From contig OY759223.1 of assembly GCA_963662175.1 (NCBI GenBank), positions 3,939,549-4,003,548 on the forward strand: a DNA stretch of 64,000 nt, read 5' to 3'. A model generated the notes under the pieces. It made no database searches. It saw nothing but the letters and a program-made list of their open reading frames with translations, and was not told the origin of the DNA. The DNA is from Aradus depressus. Lineage: Eukaryota > Arthropoda > Insecta > Hemiptera > Aradidae. The first letter of the stretch is position 1. Every line of letters begins with the position of its first letter. The position numbers were made by a program, and so were the translations under genes. Shown piece by piece: positions 46,407-57,800 of the stretch.

Positions 46407-47284
46407 CCTGTATCTCCTGGATTCCTGCTGACTTGTTGACTTTTCCAGGCCTCCCCCTCCAAAGGAGCTTTTCCGACTTCTCTAACGTCACATTTTCCCC
46501 TCTTTTTCCCAAATAATGACCTGGGACAGATATCGACTCTCTTCGCCCTTTCTCTTCTGTAAAGAGCAACTCTCCAAACAGAAAATGTACCATAATTGAA
46601 TCACGGGGTATTCTACAGAGATTTATAAACAATATTTCTATTTGGAGAAAATTACAAATATGGGTGTTATATCTTGTACCTACACGTGTAAAGGCCCCTT
46701 ACACGATCAAACAATTTGCGCAACAAAGGGTTTTGCACGAACATTTTGATGGTGTTTGGCATGGATTGACTAGTTGCACAACAGTTTGAAACAAATCGGT
46801 GGAGACCGAAATAAGTTGCGCTTCATAAGCGGTTTGAACGATAAGTGATTGATGATAGTTACATGACGTCGTACCGGTTCGGGACCATCTGAACGTTCCA
46901 TCCGCAGGACGACATGCTCACGGTTTTTAAACATATTTCCTAATGTATCACCTGTGTGATGCTCGTGTTAATGCTCCTTTGCCTACTCATGTGGAAGAAG
47001 GAGTTTCATTTTGTCTTTTGGAAAGCTTTTGAAATGTTGATATTTTTTCCATAATAGGACCGTACGCTACCCTTGAAAAAATTGTAAGAAAACACCATTC
47101 AAAAGTTGTTTTTATCAGTCGAAGCGATGTAGAGTTGAGTTCAAAGTCGCTGTTAAAAAGTATAATGAATTAAATTTCTAAATAAAACTTCTGTCCCTTA
47201 TAGGAAATTGAAAGCTGTTTCCAATGGTGTAAGTGAATTTGATTAATGACAAATGCGTTTTGAGATATGATAAATTTTATGAGA

Positions 47285-47615
47285 ATAGGGTCAAAATATG
47301 AAGTTTCATGACTATACATTCATTCTATCGGGGATTATTAGGATTTTTGTGTTAAACATCCACCATTGTTCATCCTACTCTTTGGTCGATTTGGCTGAAG
47401 ATCAATAAGTGTAGTCATTAGAGGGTTTCCGGGTTCAAATATAAACTTTCGTGTCGTTGCATTCTTTCTTTAAGGAGTTTATCACAAGTTCACAGACATA
47501 CAGAATTTTTTTTTTTCCTATTTGGAATCTGAAGATCGGAAAACATAAAATTCAGTTTAAATCTCCACAACGAAATGTGGACCGAATACATACTTCGTGT
47601 AGCTGGGGAAAAGGG
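47285..47615 (-). repeat. Family C repeat, minus copy
   Basis: TATCGGGGATTATTAGG, TCGATTTGGCTGAAGATCAA, AAACTTTCGTGTCGTTGCAT, and the terminal part with ACTTCGTGTAGCTGGGGAA. Confidence 0.75.
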
Positions 47616-48122
47616 AGAATCTGCGGGATTCGATCTGGGAACATTGAGATGAGACAGCGCAATGTACCCATGAGGAGGTTCATTGTACTTAAAACGCCTT
47701 ACAGAGGATTTAGGTTAGTCCATCCCCTAATTATGTTTTATGGCTATTAGGTTCAGGGCTTACTGCGTCCCCAGGAAATTACTTCATTGATTCCCCCTCC
47801 CTTCATTCTAATAGTAATGAAAATTTGCTACCTTTGTTCTTCTTGGTAATATAATTTATCATTTGTGTTACTAAAATTGAATTTATACTTTTTTTTACCT
47901 TCCCCACTATATAATAAAGAGGAAGCTATGTACTTGACTGGACGGGGGCTCATGGTTTTCAGGTAAGTCGGGTGTTTGGGTTTAGTGCGAGAGCCAGAAC
48001 GTGGTTGCGATTCGACCTGGGGAAGTGATTCAAAAATGACTTTTAATTTAAGCAAAACATTGGATAAGTAATTTATATTACGTCTATTTTGTCCTTAATA
48101 CAGGTTGGTTACCATAAATCTC

Positions 48123-48593
48123 TGGTGACAGGGAATAAGTTGGTAAGTCTAAATTCGTAACTTTTCAGGGCAGCACTTTTTTACTTTTGCATTAATCGTG
48201 TAAATCCAGTTTTTGGTCTTCTAAATCTATAGAAGTGAATGAAAATGAATATTGTTTATCCTTTCTTGGATTTTCCCTTAGTTACCTAATCACTTACCTA
48301 ATTACATATTAATCATACTTTTTGATGTCTGCCGTAGTGAATAAATGGTTAAATGCAGTTATCTCGTGAATGATTCCTCAAAGAATGAGATTAAGTTGAT
48401 TGAATCGAGAACATACATAATTTTACAAGATACCAAGAAACCCACATCTTTATAACTCCGTAAGTATTAGAGTCCTGAGCTCCCAACTTATTCACAGTGC
48501 GCAGATGGCAAGCCATCTCCCAAGGGAGATGATCACAGTACACTCAACTCATTTTGGCCATTTTACAACTTAACACATTATTCCCTGTGACCA
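48123..48593. mobile_element. MITE with TGGTCACAGGGAATAA ends, copy 1
   Basis: Left end TGGTGACAGGGAATAAGTTG; right end CATTATTCCCTGTGACCA. It shares AAATTCGTAACTTTTCA, GTGAATGAAAATGAATATTG and CCTTTCTTGGATTTTCCC with copy 2 (55479-56053). Non-coding. Confidence 0.85.
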
Positions 48594-48703
48594 TAGAATT
48601 GTAATTATTGGTTATTATTGTAATATAATTAATTGTTCCAGTTCAGTGAAATCTGACTAATCCATTGGATTCATGTTATCTTCTAGGTTTCAGGAAATCC
48701 TAT

Positions 48704-48748
48704 ATACCTGGGCTTTATAACAACGAGGTCATATCGCCTACTACTATT
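48704..48748 (-). repeat. SINE tail scrap
   Basis: ACGAGGTCATATCGCCTACT, about 45 bases. Confidence 0.6.
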
Positions 48749-48897
48749 ATATATATGTATATAATCTAATGTCTGTATGTTTGTGTTTTATAGACTCTTA
48801 AACTTCGATCCGATTTTGTTCTTATGTTCAACAATTCTGTTCGTCGAGTCACCGAGAAGGTTTAGAACATAGTTTAACAAGATAATAAGTAAAAAAA

Positions 48898-49340
48898 TAA
48901 TTGTCGGTGGTGAATCACCGGCAATGTACGTTCCGAACGAATTAATCAATTAACGTTTCGCTCCCCCTCCAAAACTAGACTACCGTATGCGCTAATATTC
49001 AACAGTTGACTTACATTGGGGCTCCTAAATTCTCATATTAAATTTTGTGTCGATGAGTTTATTACTTACATTATTTCATCAATAGTTATTCGTTTTTGAA
49101 TTGAGCCCACTCCTCTGAACGCCCAATTCTCTTCAGCTGATATCGCTGAAGTTTGACTGGTTATGTCCTCATTGGGTTTTGATTTCAATTACGAAATTTC
49201 ATGACTATCCTTCATTATATCAGCAGTTATTGGGGTTTTTGTATTAAGCCTTCCCCCTAATCCCCCACTCCGTTTGATCAATTTGGCTGAGGGTTCTTCA
49301 GAGGGTTCTGGGTTCATATATAAAATTTTGTGACTCAAAA
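48898..49340 (-). repeat. Family C repeat, minus copy with full 3' end
   Basis: TCGGTGGTGAATCACCGGCA, AACGAATTAATCAATTAACG, GCGCTAATATTCAACAG, AAATTTTGTGTCGATGAGTT and TTTGGCTGAGGG in reverse order. Confidence 0.8.
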
Positions 49341-49526
49341 GGTGATAGTTTGAGATATTGTCATGTTTAAATTTTATAAATACTGAAGATGGTCATGCTT
49401 CAAATAAATTAGTAGAATAAGCGCTGCTTATAAAGAATATAATAATAATATGATATTGTGAGCCATAATTCAAAGCCCGTGAAGAATGATGTATCCCAGA
49501 AGATAACTAAATCATGTTTGTTTCAG

Positions 49527-49704
49527 GCGAAGCAGGAAACCTGAGCAACTAGTTCTGCAAGAAACACTGGCTGGAAACTTCAACTCCAGGAAAGATTCCG
49601 CTCGATTAAACTGGGGTTTTAACAACTCAAATACCGACTTTATGAGCACCTCCTCTTTCTTCAGTCTTCCAAATAGACTTCTAAGGAAATTGATTAGTAT
49701 TTAA
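49527..49704 (+). CDS. Candidate terminal coding exon, unassigned gene
   Basis: A good acceptor (GTTTGTTTCAG, ending 49526) is followed by one base and then a 58-codon frame without stops (RSRKPEQLVLQETLAGNF, later NWGFNNSNTDFMSTSSFFSL), ending TAA at 49702-49704. An AATAAA follows at 49786-49791. Base composition is richer in GC than the flanks. The pattern fits a last exon, serine- and asparagine-rich and probably disordered, but I recognise no family and cannot locate the preceding exon with confidence (46326 is one option). It could be a retrocopy scrap. Confidence 0.4.
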
Positions 49705-49785
49705 AGAAATTTGTAAGGAAGCAGAAGAATTTTATTTATATTAATCCATGAATAACATTTTTTGCTCCTTCGAAATAATCCGAAC

Positions 49786-49791
49786 AATAAA
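49786..49791 (+). terminator. AATAAA after candidate exon
   Basis: Canonical polyadenylation hexamer 82 bases downstream of the TAA; AATAAA is frequent by chance in AT-rich DNA. Confidence 0.3.
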
Positions 49792-49891
49792 TTTGTCAGT
49801 TGTGAAACAGGCATAATATATCGGTCCCCATCCATGAAATGTATATAACTCGGAACGATATATAATATTTAAATGTTCCCCTTCAGAACGA

Positions 49892-50236
49892 GGGCGCCGG
49901 TAGCTCAGTGATAAGCATGCTTGCCTTCTGAGCTCAAGAATGTGGGTTCGAAACCAAACTGAAGCCCTTAGTTTATTTTATCTGGGTGGTAAAATAAACT
50001 TAAGCACGCCATCCTTCGGATGGGACGTTAAGCGATGGTCCCGAGCCTGTGCGATGTCAGGTACTCGTTAAAGACTCCTGCCCTATGTGAATACAAATTT
50101 AGGGTAGGCAAAATCTAGGACTCCCACAGAAGAGTCGGGCTCATGTCCACCAGAGTGACGAAAGAGCGTTCTGGTAGTAGGTGATTTGACCTCGTAGATA
50201 AAGCCCGGCATGAGTCATAAAAAAACCTAAACCTAA
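49892..50236 (+). repeat. Full-length SINE with telomere-like tail and TSD
   Basis: GGGCGCCGGTAGCTCAGTGA head to CCCGGCATGAGTCATAAAA and AACCTAAACCTAA tail. CCTTCAGAACGA at 49880-49891 and 50237-50248 is a 12-bp target duplication. Confidence 0.92.
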
Positions 50237-50320
50237 CCTTCAGAACGATATTGTCTTTCTTTAAAATTTTGGAAATCCATTATGGAACGATATGGAAACA
50301 GGATGTTTTAAGTGTAAAAG

Positions 50321-50514
50321 GACTATGAGGTCATATCGCCTACTACCAGAGAGCTCTTTCGTCACTCTGGTGGACCCGACTCTACTATGGGAGTCCTAAA
50401 TTTTCCCTACCTAGGTTTAGTTATGTTCGGAAGGGGGTCTTTAAAGAGTATCTGAGATCGTACATGTTCGGGACCATCACTTAACATTCCATCCAAAGGA
50501 CGGCATGCTCAATA
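50321..50514 (-). repeat. SINE body fragment
   Basis: GAGGTCATATCGCCTACTAC to AAGGACGGCATGCTCAA; no head. Confidence 0.8.
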
Positions 50515-51033
50515 TCACAATAACTAATACTTAACTATCTTAGTGACTTTAGGGCTTGCTTGAAGTTGTAATCTTGGCACTTTGTTCAATGGTGAAGCAA
50601 CTGTAGAAAACAATTGGTTAGATTATTAAACTTGAAAATTGATGTAACGTGCATATTGGCCAAAAATTATATTGAAAGCATCTATAAAGCTATAATAAAA
50701 TAAGTTTAGGTGGAAAATAGTTTTCAGAAGTTAAGAAAATTATCATATAAATTACTTTTCTGATAAGAAGAAACATAAATCATATTTTGGATGGAAAGAA
50801 TGAAGAAAAGAAAATTTCTTATCGCAGCTTTGATAAAGAATGATTGTACGTTAATGAATGTTTTTTTTCAGTAAAAAAAAATTATGTAAATAAGCTGAAA
50901 AAAAATTAAATAAGTCTTCTTTTTATTTTTTTATATCCATTATAAGAAAATATGGTTATCATTTAAAAAATCGAGATAGAGATTATACAAGTTTTTAAGT
51001 TTCTCTGAACACGATTTTAGCCATAGCTGTGTT
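50515..51033. other. AT-rich, nothing recognised
   Basis: No gene or repeat family seen. Confidence 0.4.
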
Positions 51034-51074
51034 AGTTACTATGATTCATGCCCGGGCTTTAACTACAAGGTCTT
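51034..51074 (-). repeat. SINE tail scrap
   Basis: ATTCATGCCCGGGCTTTAAC plus AAGGTC. Confidence 0.6.
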
Positions 51075-51465
51075 CCAAAGCAGAGAGAATCAATTGAGAA
51101 TAGTTTAGTGAATCAGCTAACATTGATAATTATAATATTTTGTTGTACACAACCTCTGAAATGATATGTTAATTACCCTTCGATTATGTAAGATAATCGC
51201 ATTGATATAATGTCTGTTATAGTGATTATAATAATTATATATGAGGCATATAATATAATATATATTCAACTATATCCACGACTTGTATTTACTACTAAGA
51301 ACTGGAAGAAAGCTATCCCAATTCCAACCTCAAAGTTATTCTCAAGCGAGTTTATCTCAGCATTATTTTTTCTGAGATTTAAGAGAAATGCCTTCAGAGT
51401 GTTTGACTATAATTTTATACACAGACATTCCCTTCCTTTTGGTTTGACAACTATTTATGTGGAGT

Positions 51466-51757
51466 TAGTTATTATGACCCATTCCCGGGCTTTAACTACA
51501 AGGTCATATCGCCTACTACCAGAGCGCTCTTGTCACTCTGGTGCACATCAGCTATAATATACTATGGGAGCCCTAAATTTTGCCTTCCCTAAACTTTTAT
51601 TCACCTAGAGTAGGGGTTTGACATGGTACAGGCTCGGGACGATCGCTCAACGTCCTATCGAAGGATAGCTTGCTAAAGAAAGGTTTTCTTCACCTCCTAT
51701 ATAAAAAACCTAAGGCCGTCGGCCAGGTTTCGAACCAGCGATCTTGAGCCCAGATTG
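51466..51757 (-). repeat. SINE copy, near full length, older type
   Basis: ACCCATTCCCGGGCTTTAAC tail to GTTTCGAACCAGCGATCTTG (box B region). Short deletions; no AACCT tail. It abuts antisense shadow frames that are not genes. Confidence 0.82.
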
Positions 51758-51799
51758 ATTTTCTATTATTTATTTTTATAATTATTATTCATTGAAAAT

Positions 51800-51985
51800 A
51801 TGTTTGTATTGTATTTCAATGTATCTTACTGTGTATAATTTGTAACCTATTTTGATGTAGACAATTGTATGCCGTATCAAATTACCATGTTATGATTTAA
51901 TGGAACGTATCAAATTAGCATGTTATGATTTTATGGAACGTATCAAATTAGCATGTTATGATTTTATGGAAATAAATATTATTAT
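51800..51985 (+). repeat. Family B end with 33-bp triplication
   Basis: CTATTTTGATGTAGACAATT, then three copies of GTATCAAATTAGCATGTTAT (with GATTTTATGGAAC), ending AAATAAATATTATTATT. Confidence 0.8.
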
Positions 51986-51989
51986 TATT

Positions 51990-52960
51990 TATTGAAGCAT
52001 AACTTTAAACAATCTCTTGTAATTCTTGAAATACGTCACAAGTACACCAACAGAGCTACGTCTCATAACATGAAAATACTATATTTTTCATGCTTAATAT
52101 ATTCTCTACCAAATTATTTTTCGCTCAACTTTTTTTTCGCTTAGTCTATACATCACGCTTTAGTTTTGTGCAACATTTCAGTAAAGGGAGGGGGGGAGAC
52201 AATTAATAGGATTCCGTAGGCGGTCTTCGAAGAAATAATATGACAAAACCTCGATCCCATGTCGAAGTGGCCACTTCTTCAGTGCATATAAAATGGTTAT
52301 TACAGAAAAAAAAAAACTACATGTATTTATTAATGAAAAATAGAACATCAATAACAATATAAACTTCAATATAGGAAGAAATAAAAATGAAGCATTTATT
52401 GGTGTTGGTGCATAGCTCTGGATAAGGTTGGTTGAAGGTTGAACCAAGGCTCTGGGCTAGTTTGGTGCGTTTTGTTGCGTGTGGTGTTTTGACTAGCGGT
52501 AGCGTGTATTGCACTTGACTTGCCTATGCAATGGTAAGCTCGCGCGATATACCTGAGGAGTGTTAGGGTGCATGGGGACTGCATATCCCCCCTCACCACA
52601 AGAGAACAGTCAACACTGCGGAACTTTGGCGGTCTTCACTCCTCCTCTTCAAATTGCGCAGGTCTCAAAGCTGAACCCCCCTCCGCGTGTTTGTGTGACT
52701 CCAGAAGGTTTTTGATTGTATCTTGGTTGGGTCGCCTTACTCTTTGGACACACATTGTATGTGTGTCAGTACAAAGTACAAGAAGCATACTTCGAAATAC
52801 AACTTTGTGCTGACGATGGCGTAAGCCGAAACTATTACACTATAAGTATATATTTTTGTAAACTTACAATATAAACGTTCAACAAGTTGTTTGTTTTTAT
52901 TTCTAAAATAAGGTGACAATAAGGCATATTTACAATAACTATAAAAACATTTATTCTAGA
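51990..52960. other. Intergenic, with GC-richer unassigned patch
   Basis: 52410-52760 is GC-richer and open in short frames on both strands. GCTGACGATGGCGTAAGCCG at 52811 resembles the end of a retroelement. No firm call. Confidence 0.35.
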
Positions 52961-52965
52961 GCTAT

Positions 52966-53215
52966 TTACAAAAAAAAAAAAAAAGAGTATTGTATCTTCT
53001 TGCATTGATATTGATAGCAGACGGCGTGGGAGTGGGATGAGGTTTCTGACAAAATCCTCGGGGATATTCTCAAATTGCTCCTCCTCCATGACAATCCTGA
53101 GCTCCTGCAGAGTACCAGACATTTGTGGTCTCTTTTCAACCCTTCTTTGCGGTTCATATCACAGGTGCTCCATTAGATTTAGTTCTGGGATTCAAGCTGG
53201 TCACTATAAACAACG
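52966..53215 (-). pseudogene. Tc1/mariner transposase C-terminal fragment
   Basis: Minus-strand text contains IPELNLMEHL (the catalytic Glu block) with a stop where W is expected, then SGTLQELRIVMEEEQ and FENIPEDFVRNLIPL.PRR, the usual C terminus of Tc1-like enzymes. It has several frameshifts. It may be the tail of the same element whose front is at 53990-55190, separated by later insertions. Confidence 0.7.
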
Positions 53216-53405
53216 GGTAGAAAAAATTACCATAGTTTGAGGTCGGGTTTGTTATGCATTTAAAAAAAATGGAGGAATAGTGAGAATAAGACAACAGGTT
53301 CAGAGAGAATGTCATCTATATATTTCATAGCTGTTACTAAATAAAAAGATAAAAAAATAAATGAAAACTGACATTATTGCAGAGATATTGTGAAATAATT
53401 CAAAT

Positions 53406-53650
53406 GAACTTGAAAGAAATAAAACGTTTATTTATGATATTGTCTAATTTCACCAACTATATTTACATGGGAGTACTTTCGGTATTTCTACCATCCTCAG
53501 CCAAAAGCATAAGAGATAAGACTAAGTTAATATCTTATCTCTTATGCTTTTGGCTGAGGATGGTAGAAATACCGAAAGTACTCCCATGTAAATATAGTTG
53601 GTGAAATTAGACAATATCATAAATAAACAAGTTTTATTTCTTTCAAGTTC
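53406..53650. repeat. Near-perfect hairpin, ~116-bp arms, 11-nt loop
   Basis: Arm 1 (53406-53521) begins GAACTTGAAAGAAATAAAAC; arm 2 (53533-53650) is its reverse complement except for a 2-nt indel near the outer end. The arms include ACATGGGAGTACTTTCGGTA. The loop is CTAAGTTAATA. Confidence 0.95.
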
Positions 53651-53724
53651 AAAAAAATAAATGTGAATAAAAAAATAAATATGGACATGCTCTTATATAA
53701 GACGGAGTTTGCGAAGGAGAGTGA

Positions 53725-53955
53725 CCATGATATACTCGTAAGTGGTGTTTCATACACCAACAAAGCGTCGGTGAATCATGAACTTACGCAGCAAGTATTA
53801 ATCAAGTACGCTTTAGTTCTGCCTATCCCCCCCGATTGACCATTTGGGCTAAAAGTTAATATTTGACTTATATACTGGCTTCTGAATCCTCATACTACAT
53901 TTTACATCGATTCATTACATCGGCAGTTATTAGGATGTTAGCAAACCCCCCCACC
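53725..53955 (-). repeat. Family C repeat, minus fragment
   Basis: CGTCGGTGAATCATGAACTT, CCATTTGGGCTAAAAGTTAA and ACATCGGCAGTTATTAGGAT. Confidence 0.65.
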
Positions 53956-53989
53956 TAAAAAAAAAAAAAATTGATAGTCATAAGTGAGA

Positions 53990-55190
53990 CATGTTTCGTT
54001 ATTACAAACAATTTTTTATGCCCGACGAAAAAAAAATTAGTTTGTTTGATCTGTACGATTTTGTGTATGTTCCCATTTAATTCATAAACTTCTTCATTGT
54101 TGACATAGATCCATCTATGAGAACTAGGTCTGCGCGGACTTACAGATTTATCCCAGTCCACCGCCGCAGCTCCGCTCAGGAACGATTGCTGCCAGTGTTG
54201 CCAACACTGTGATATGGGATGTCACCAGATGGTGTATAGGAAATCACCAGATTTTTTAACAAGCGTTATAAAAAACACGATTCAGTTTTTTAGCCAATTT
54301 CTAATATGCGTACCCACTTCTTCCTATAATTTTGAGCTAAGTATAAAATGGAGAACGTAAATAGGAATTAAAAAAAAAATATATGAGTTGTCATATTAGT
54401 ATATAATTAAAATAATTATAATAACATAATTGTACATAAACTAAAATTAACTTTATACAATTGTAGACAGAATCTGGAATATCTTCGTCTTGTAATATTT
54501 CTTCCTCATTTGATCTGTATGCGTCGGCCGATTTAATTTTTTTTATCATTTCGTGGCTTGCCGCGGACAGTAAATCCGAATATTCAACAGAAATAATTAT
54601 AAAATTAAATAAATCTTTCTTGTGAAAAATTCACCAGAAATTTCACTAGATTTAAAAATTTCACTAAATCAAAATTTTCTTCACTAGATCATAAATAAAT
54701 TCACCAGAACTGGTGAGAATTTCACCAAGTTGGCTACACTGATTGCTGCAGTACATCGCTTATTTATTCTTCTCCAGTCCCTCTCTACAGTCAGAAGATC
54801 TTAAACAAAAGGAGGATTCATCAGAAAATAGGACTTCAGGACAATCTTCCACTGTCCAGTTTAGGTGTTCTCTGGTGAATATTAAGTGAGCTGTCTTATG
54901 CCGGGGCTGAAGTTCTCAGACCTTCTTGAGGCTAATCCACTTTGTCTTCTAACAATCTGTACACTAACATTCACTTGCCTCTCTTGTTGAAGTCTCTGTC
55001 TAACTTCGACTGCGCAAATATGCCTATCTCTTAAAATATTGGGCACAATGTCTTATCGCTCGATTTCGGCCAGATCCAGATCTGGAAAATCACCAGTCTC
55101 CAGATATCGCCTGTATGTCCTAAATTCGGTAGTGCTAGAAATATAACGTACTCTTCACTGGTACACTTGACTTGTACCAACTTCAAGTAA
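53990..55190 (-). pseudogene. Tc1-like transposase front part, interrupted
   Basis: Minus-strand text in several frames reads YRRYLETGDFPDLDLAEIER, NILRDRHICAVEVRQRLQQE and VNVSVQIVRR (DNA-binding and linker region). VLKSYFLMNPP is the frame-shifted first catalytic block (nucleotides still spell FSDES), and DLVLIDGSMSTMKKF comes from beyond the insertion. A hAT MITE interrupts it at 54193-54741. Stops and shifts throughout show a dead copy. Confidence 0.7.
54193..54741. mobile_element. hAT-type MITE, 549 bp, nested in Tc1-like relic
   Basis: Ends CAGTGTTGCCAAC and (inverted) CAGTGTAGCCAAC match at 12 of 13 bases. The octamer ATTGCTGC flanks both sides (54185-54192, 54742-54749), the 8-bp duplication of hAT transposition. 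The interior repeats TCACCAGA/TTCACTA phrases; no protein. Confidence 0.92.
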
Positions 55191-55478
55191 TGCTATTCCT
55201 TTTAAAAATATTACCATAAGCTAACCCTACAATTGGTTGTCCATATTTACAAAAGTTTTTTAACTATAAACATCACTTAATTTCAACTTTGATTTGACTT
55301 CAGCATTGAATTTTTACTCCTGCCTTAGAGGTTACTTATAATAGCCTTAGGTACATATTTAAACCCTTAAACTAGGGGATGCTCACTTTTATTGGGGCTC
55401 TCAGTATATTTCTTTCTTAAAACTCAATAAAGTTTGATCCTATTCAAATCTGACAACATAATTGTTAGATATAATATA

Positions 55479-56053
55479 TGGTCACAGGGAATAAATTGGT
55501 AAGTCTAAATTCGTAACTTTTCAAGGCAGCACTTTTTTACTTTTGTATTGATCGTGTAAATCCAGTTTTTGGAATAAACAAATTTTGTTTGCATCATTAT
55601 TAATCATTTACCTTCTAAATCTATAGGAGTGAATGAAAATGAATATTGTTAATCCTTTCTTGGATTTTCCCTTAGTTACCTAATCATTCCCAATCACTTA
55701 CCTAATTATTGACCACACTTTTTGAAATACTCGTGAATGATGCCTCTCTAAAGTTCAGCAAGTTGATATAACCGAAAACACACTCTTCACTTGGAATAGT
55801 CTGCCGTAGTGAATAAATGGTTAAATGCAGTTATCTGGTGAATGATTTCTCAAAGAAGTAGATTAAGTTCATTTAACCGAGAACATACACAATTTTACGA
55901 GATACCAAGAAACCCACATCTTTATAATTCCGAAAGTATTAGAGTCCTGAGCTCCCAACTTCTCCACAGTGCCCAGATGGCTTGGGAGGTAATCACAGTA
56001 CACTTAACTCATTTTGGCTATTTTTTGACTTAACAACTTATTCCCTGTGACCA
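55479..56053. mobile_element. MITE with TGGTCACAGGGAATAA ends, copy 2
   Basis: Ends TGGTCACAGGGAATAAATTG and CAACTTATTCCCTGTGACCA are inverted copies, with TA on each side. It is about 100 bp longer than copy 1 (48123-48593), with an internal AATCATT-bounded expansion near 55690-55800. Confidence 0.9.
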
Positions 56054-56169
56054 TACATAGATATAATAAAAATCTTTTATATTGGAACATTTTTCCATGG
56101 AACTAATATTTTTTGCATGAAAACTTTGAAAATTCCCTTCTAGTTTTTGAGATACAATGATGAGTGATA

Positions 56170-56405
56170 TGAGTCTGGCTGTACATTGATTTCAGCCATA
56201 TCGGCCAAAGACAAAGAGGTGATTAGTGGGGAGGCTTAACGCACTCTATGAACTGCCGATGTAATGGATGTATCGACACAAAATTTAGTATGACTACTTA
56301 AGTCAAATATTGAGTTTTAGGCCAAACGGTTGATTGGCTTTTGAGGGAGAGCAGATACATAATTGATTGGGGAAGTACGTAGCTGGGGATTCACCGACCT
56401 CTTTT
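56170..56405 (+). repeat. Family C repeat, 3' part
   Basis: AGCCATATCGGCCAAAGACA, AATGGATGTATCGACACAAA, GGGGAAGTACGTAGC and GATTCACCGACC. Confidence 0.78.
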
Positions 56406-56814
56406 GATTCGGATAGCGCAAGTAAGCAGCGCCAGCAGTTACTGTCGGGTATGCACACGATTCTTGAGAGACGCCTGTTTTGACCCGGGACGTCTTGCAG
56501 TGTACGGAACACACACACGGCAACCCAAGTTATGATCTATGGTTTCAAAAAATAGCACAAGTGTCATAAATTCTGCATACGACAATAGGGCTAAAAAGTG
56601 GTAAAGATAAACGAATATCATTTTTATGTTAGCCTTCAGGCTGACAGTTGCATCAAACTGGTTATAAAGTTTTATGCTGACTTGTTATATGCAGAAATGC
56701 TTTCTGTTTACGAGGCTAGCGATGGAGTAGGGGGAATACAGCATACATTAAACAGATACATAACCATTATAATGTCCCCATATTGTTGCAAGTACACAGT
56801 AACTCTCCATACAT

Positions 56815-57330
56815 TTTTACTTTCCCAGATATACCAAGTATATGGAAAGTTATGTAATCAGCTAAAAATTCGATGCTGAGTTTTCAACGGAATTTCATGT
56901 TTTCCGACCTCCAGATTCTAAATATGAAAGACAAATGTCTGTGAACACGATAACTCCCTATAAAAAGAATGTATCGACACAAAATTTCATATGTGAATTC
57001 AAAACCTCATAAGGATGACACTTTAATTTTTAGCCATATCTACCAAAGGGAAGAGGGCATTAGCACAAAGACTAATGAGTGCCGATAGAATGAATGTATC
57101 GACATAAAATTTTATATATGTGACCTGAAACCCATACGGACTACAACTATCGATTTTTAGCGATATCAGGGGAGGTTGCTCAATTCAAAAACCCCAATAA
57201 CTAGATCCCCTCTTAAGTCAACTATTGAGTATTAGCGCAAACAGTCGACTGGTTTTGATGGGGGTGCGAAAAGTTATTTGATTAATTTGTTCTGGGGAAG
57301 TATGTTGGTGATTCAACGACTATTTTTAAA
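56815..57330 (+). repeat. Family C repeat, near full length
   Basis: Palindrome-like 5' end (CTTTCCCAGATATACCAAGT then ATATGGAAAG), GTTATGTAATCAGCTAAAAA, two internal monomers with GAATGTATCGACA, and 3' end TTCTGGGGAAGTATGTTGG. Confidence 0.85.
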
Positions 57331-57344
57331 ATGTGTAAATATTT

Positions 57345-57375
57345 TAGCCCCCCCCCCCCCCTCCCCCCCCCTCCA
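57345..57375 (+). repeat. C-rich homopolymer tract
   Basis: Two C-runs separated by a T, directly after a family C end. Confidence 0.9.
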
Positions 57376-57534
57376 AAAAAATGGTTTCGAAGGTGTAGGT
57401 AGTGGTAATGTGACGAAACAGCGAACTGAATCATGCGCACACGAGCTTAGTTGTAGAGTGGATAGGTTAATTTCTGCGTAGAGTGATGGTGACTAGCACC
57501 AGTTCTTTTCTTGGTTATCATGTTATCTTTACTA

Positions 57535-57800
57535 CGCCACACAATAAGCAAGCATGCTACTTCTGTGCTACCGGCGCTCTTGTAGGTAGAAACATCTTCG
57601 AAATGAAGATAAATATTTGTTAGCAGATTAGGGAACGAGTATCTGACATCGTTTAGACGCGGGAACGTCATTTAACGGCCTTCCAAAGGACAACGTGCTC
57701 AAGGTTTTATTATACCACTGAGCTACCGGTGCTTAAACCCGCAATCTTGAATTCGTAAGTCAAGCACGGTACCCCTGGACTACTGGCGCCCTTGGGGATA
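57535..57800 (-). repeat. Degraded SINE pieces (two heads and a body)
   Basis: GCTACCGGCGCTCTTG at about 57568, AAAGGACAACGTGCTCAAGG at about 57684, CCACTGAGCTACCGGTGC at 57716, and a third head-like ACTGGCGCCC at 57783. It looks like SINEs nested or recombined. Confidence 0.6.

Larger units (their letters stand above)
45036..47280. other. Intergenic block with Helitron relic and SINE scraps
   Basis: SINE scraps at 45662-45756 (+) and 46855-46926 (-); Helitron-like relic at 45851-46100. A GC-richer stretch at 46322-46620 is open on the minus strand (131 codons), while the plus strand has an exon-like reading. Confidence 0.45.

Noticed and set aside
46237..46632. 131-codon antisense frame
   Set aside because: No recognisable family; the plus strand of the same island has an exon-like acceptor, so coding strand and reality are both unclear.
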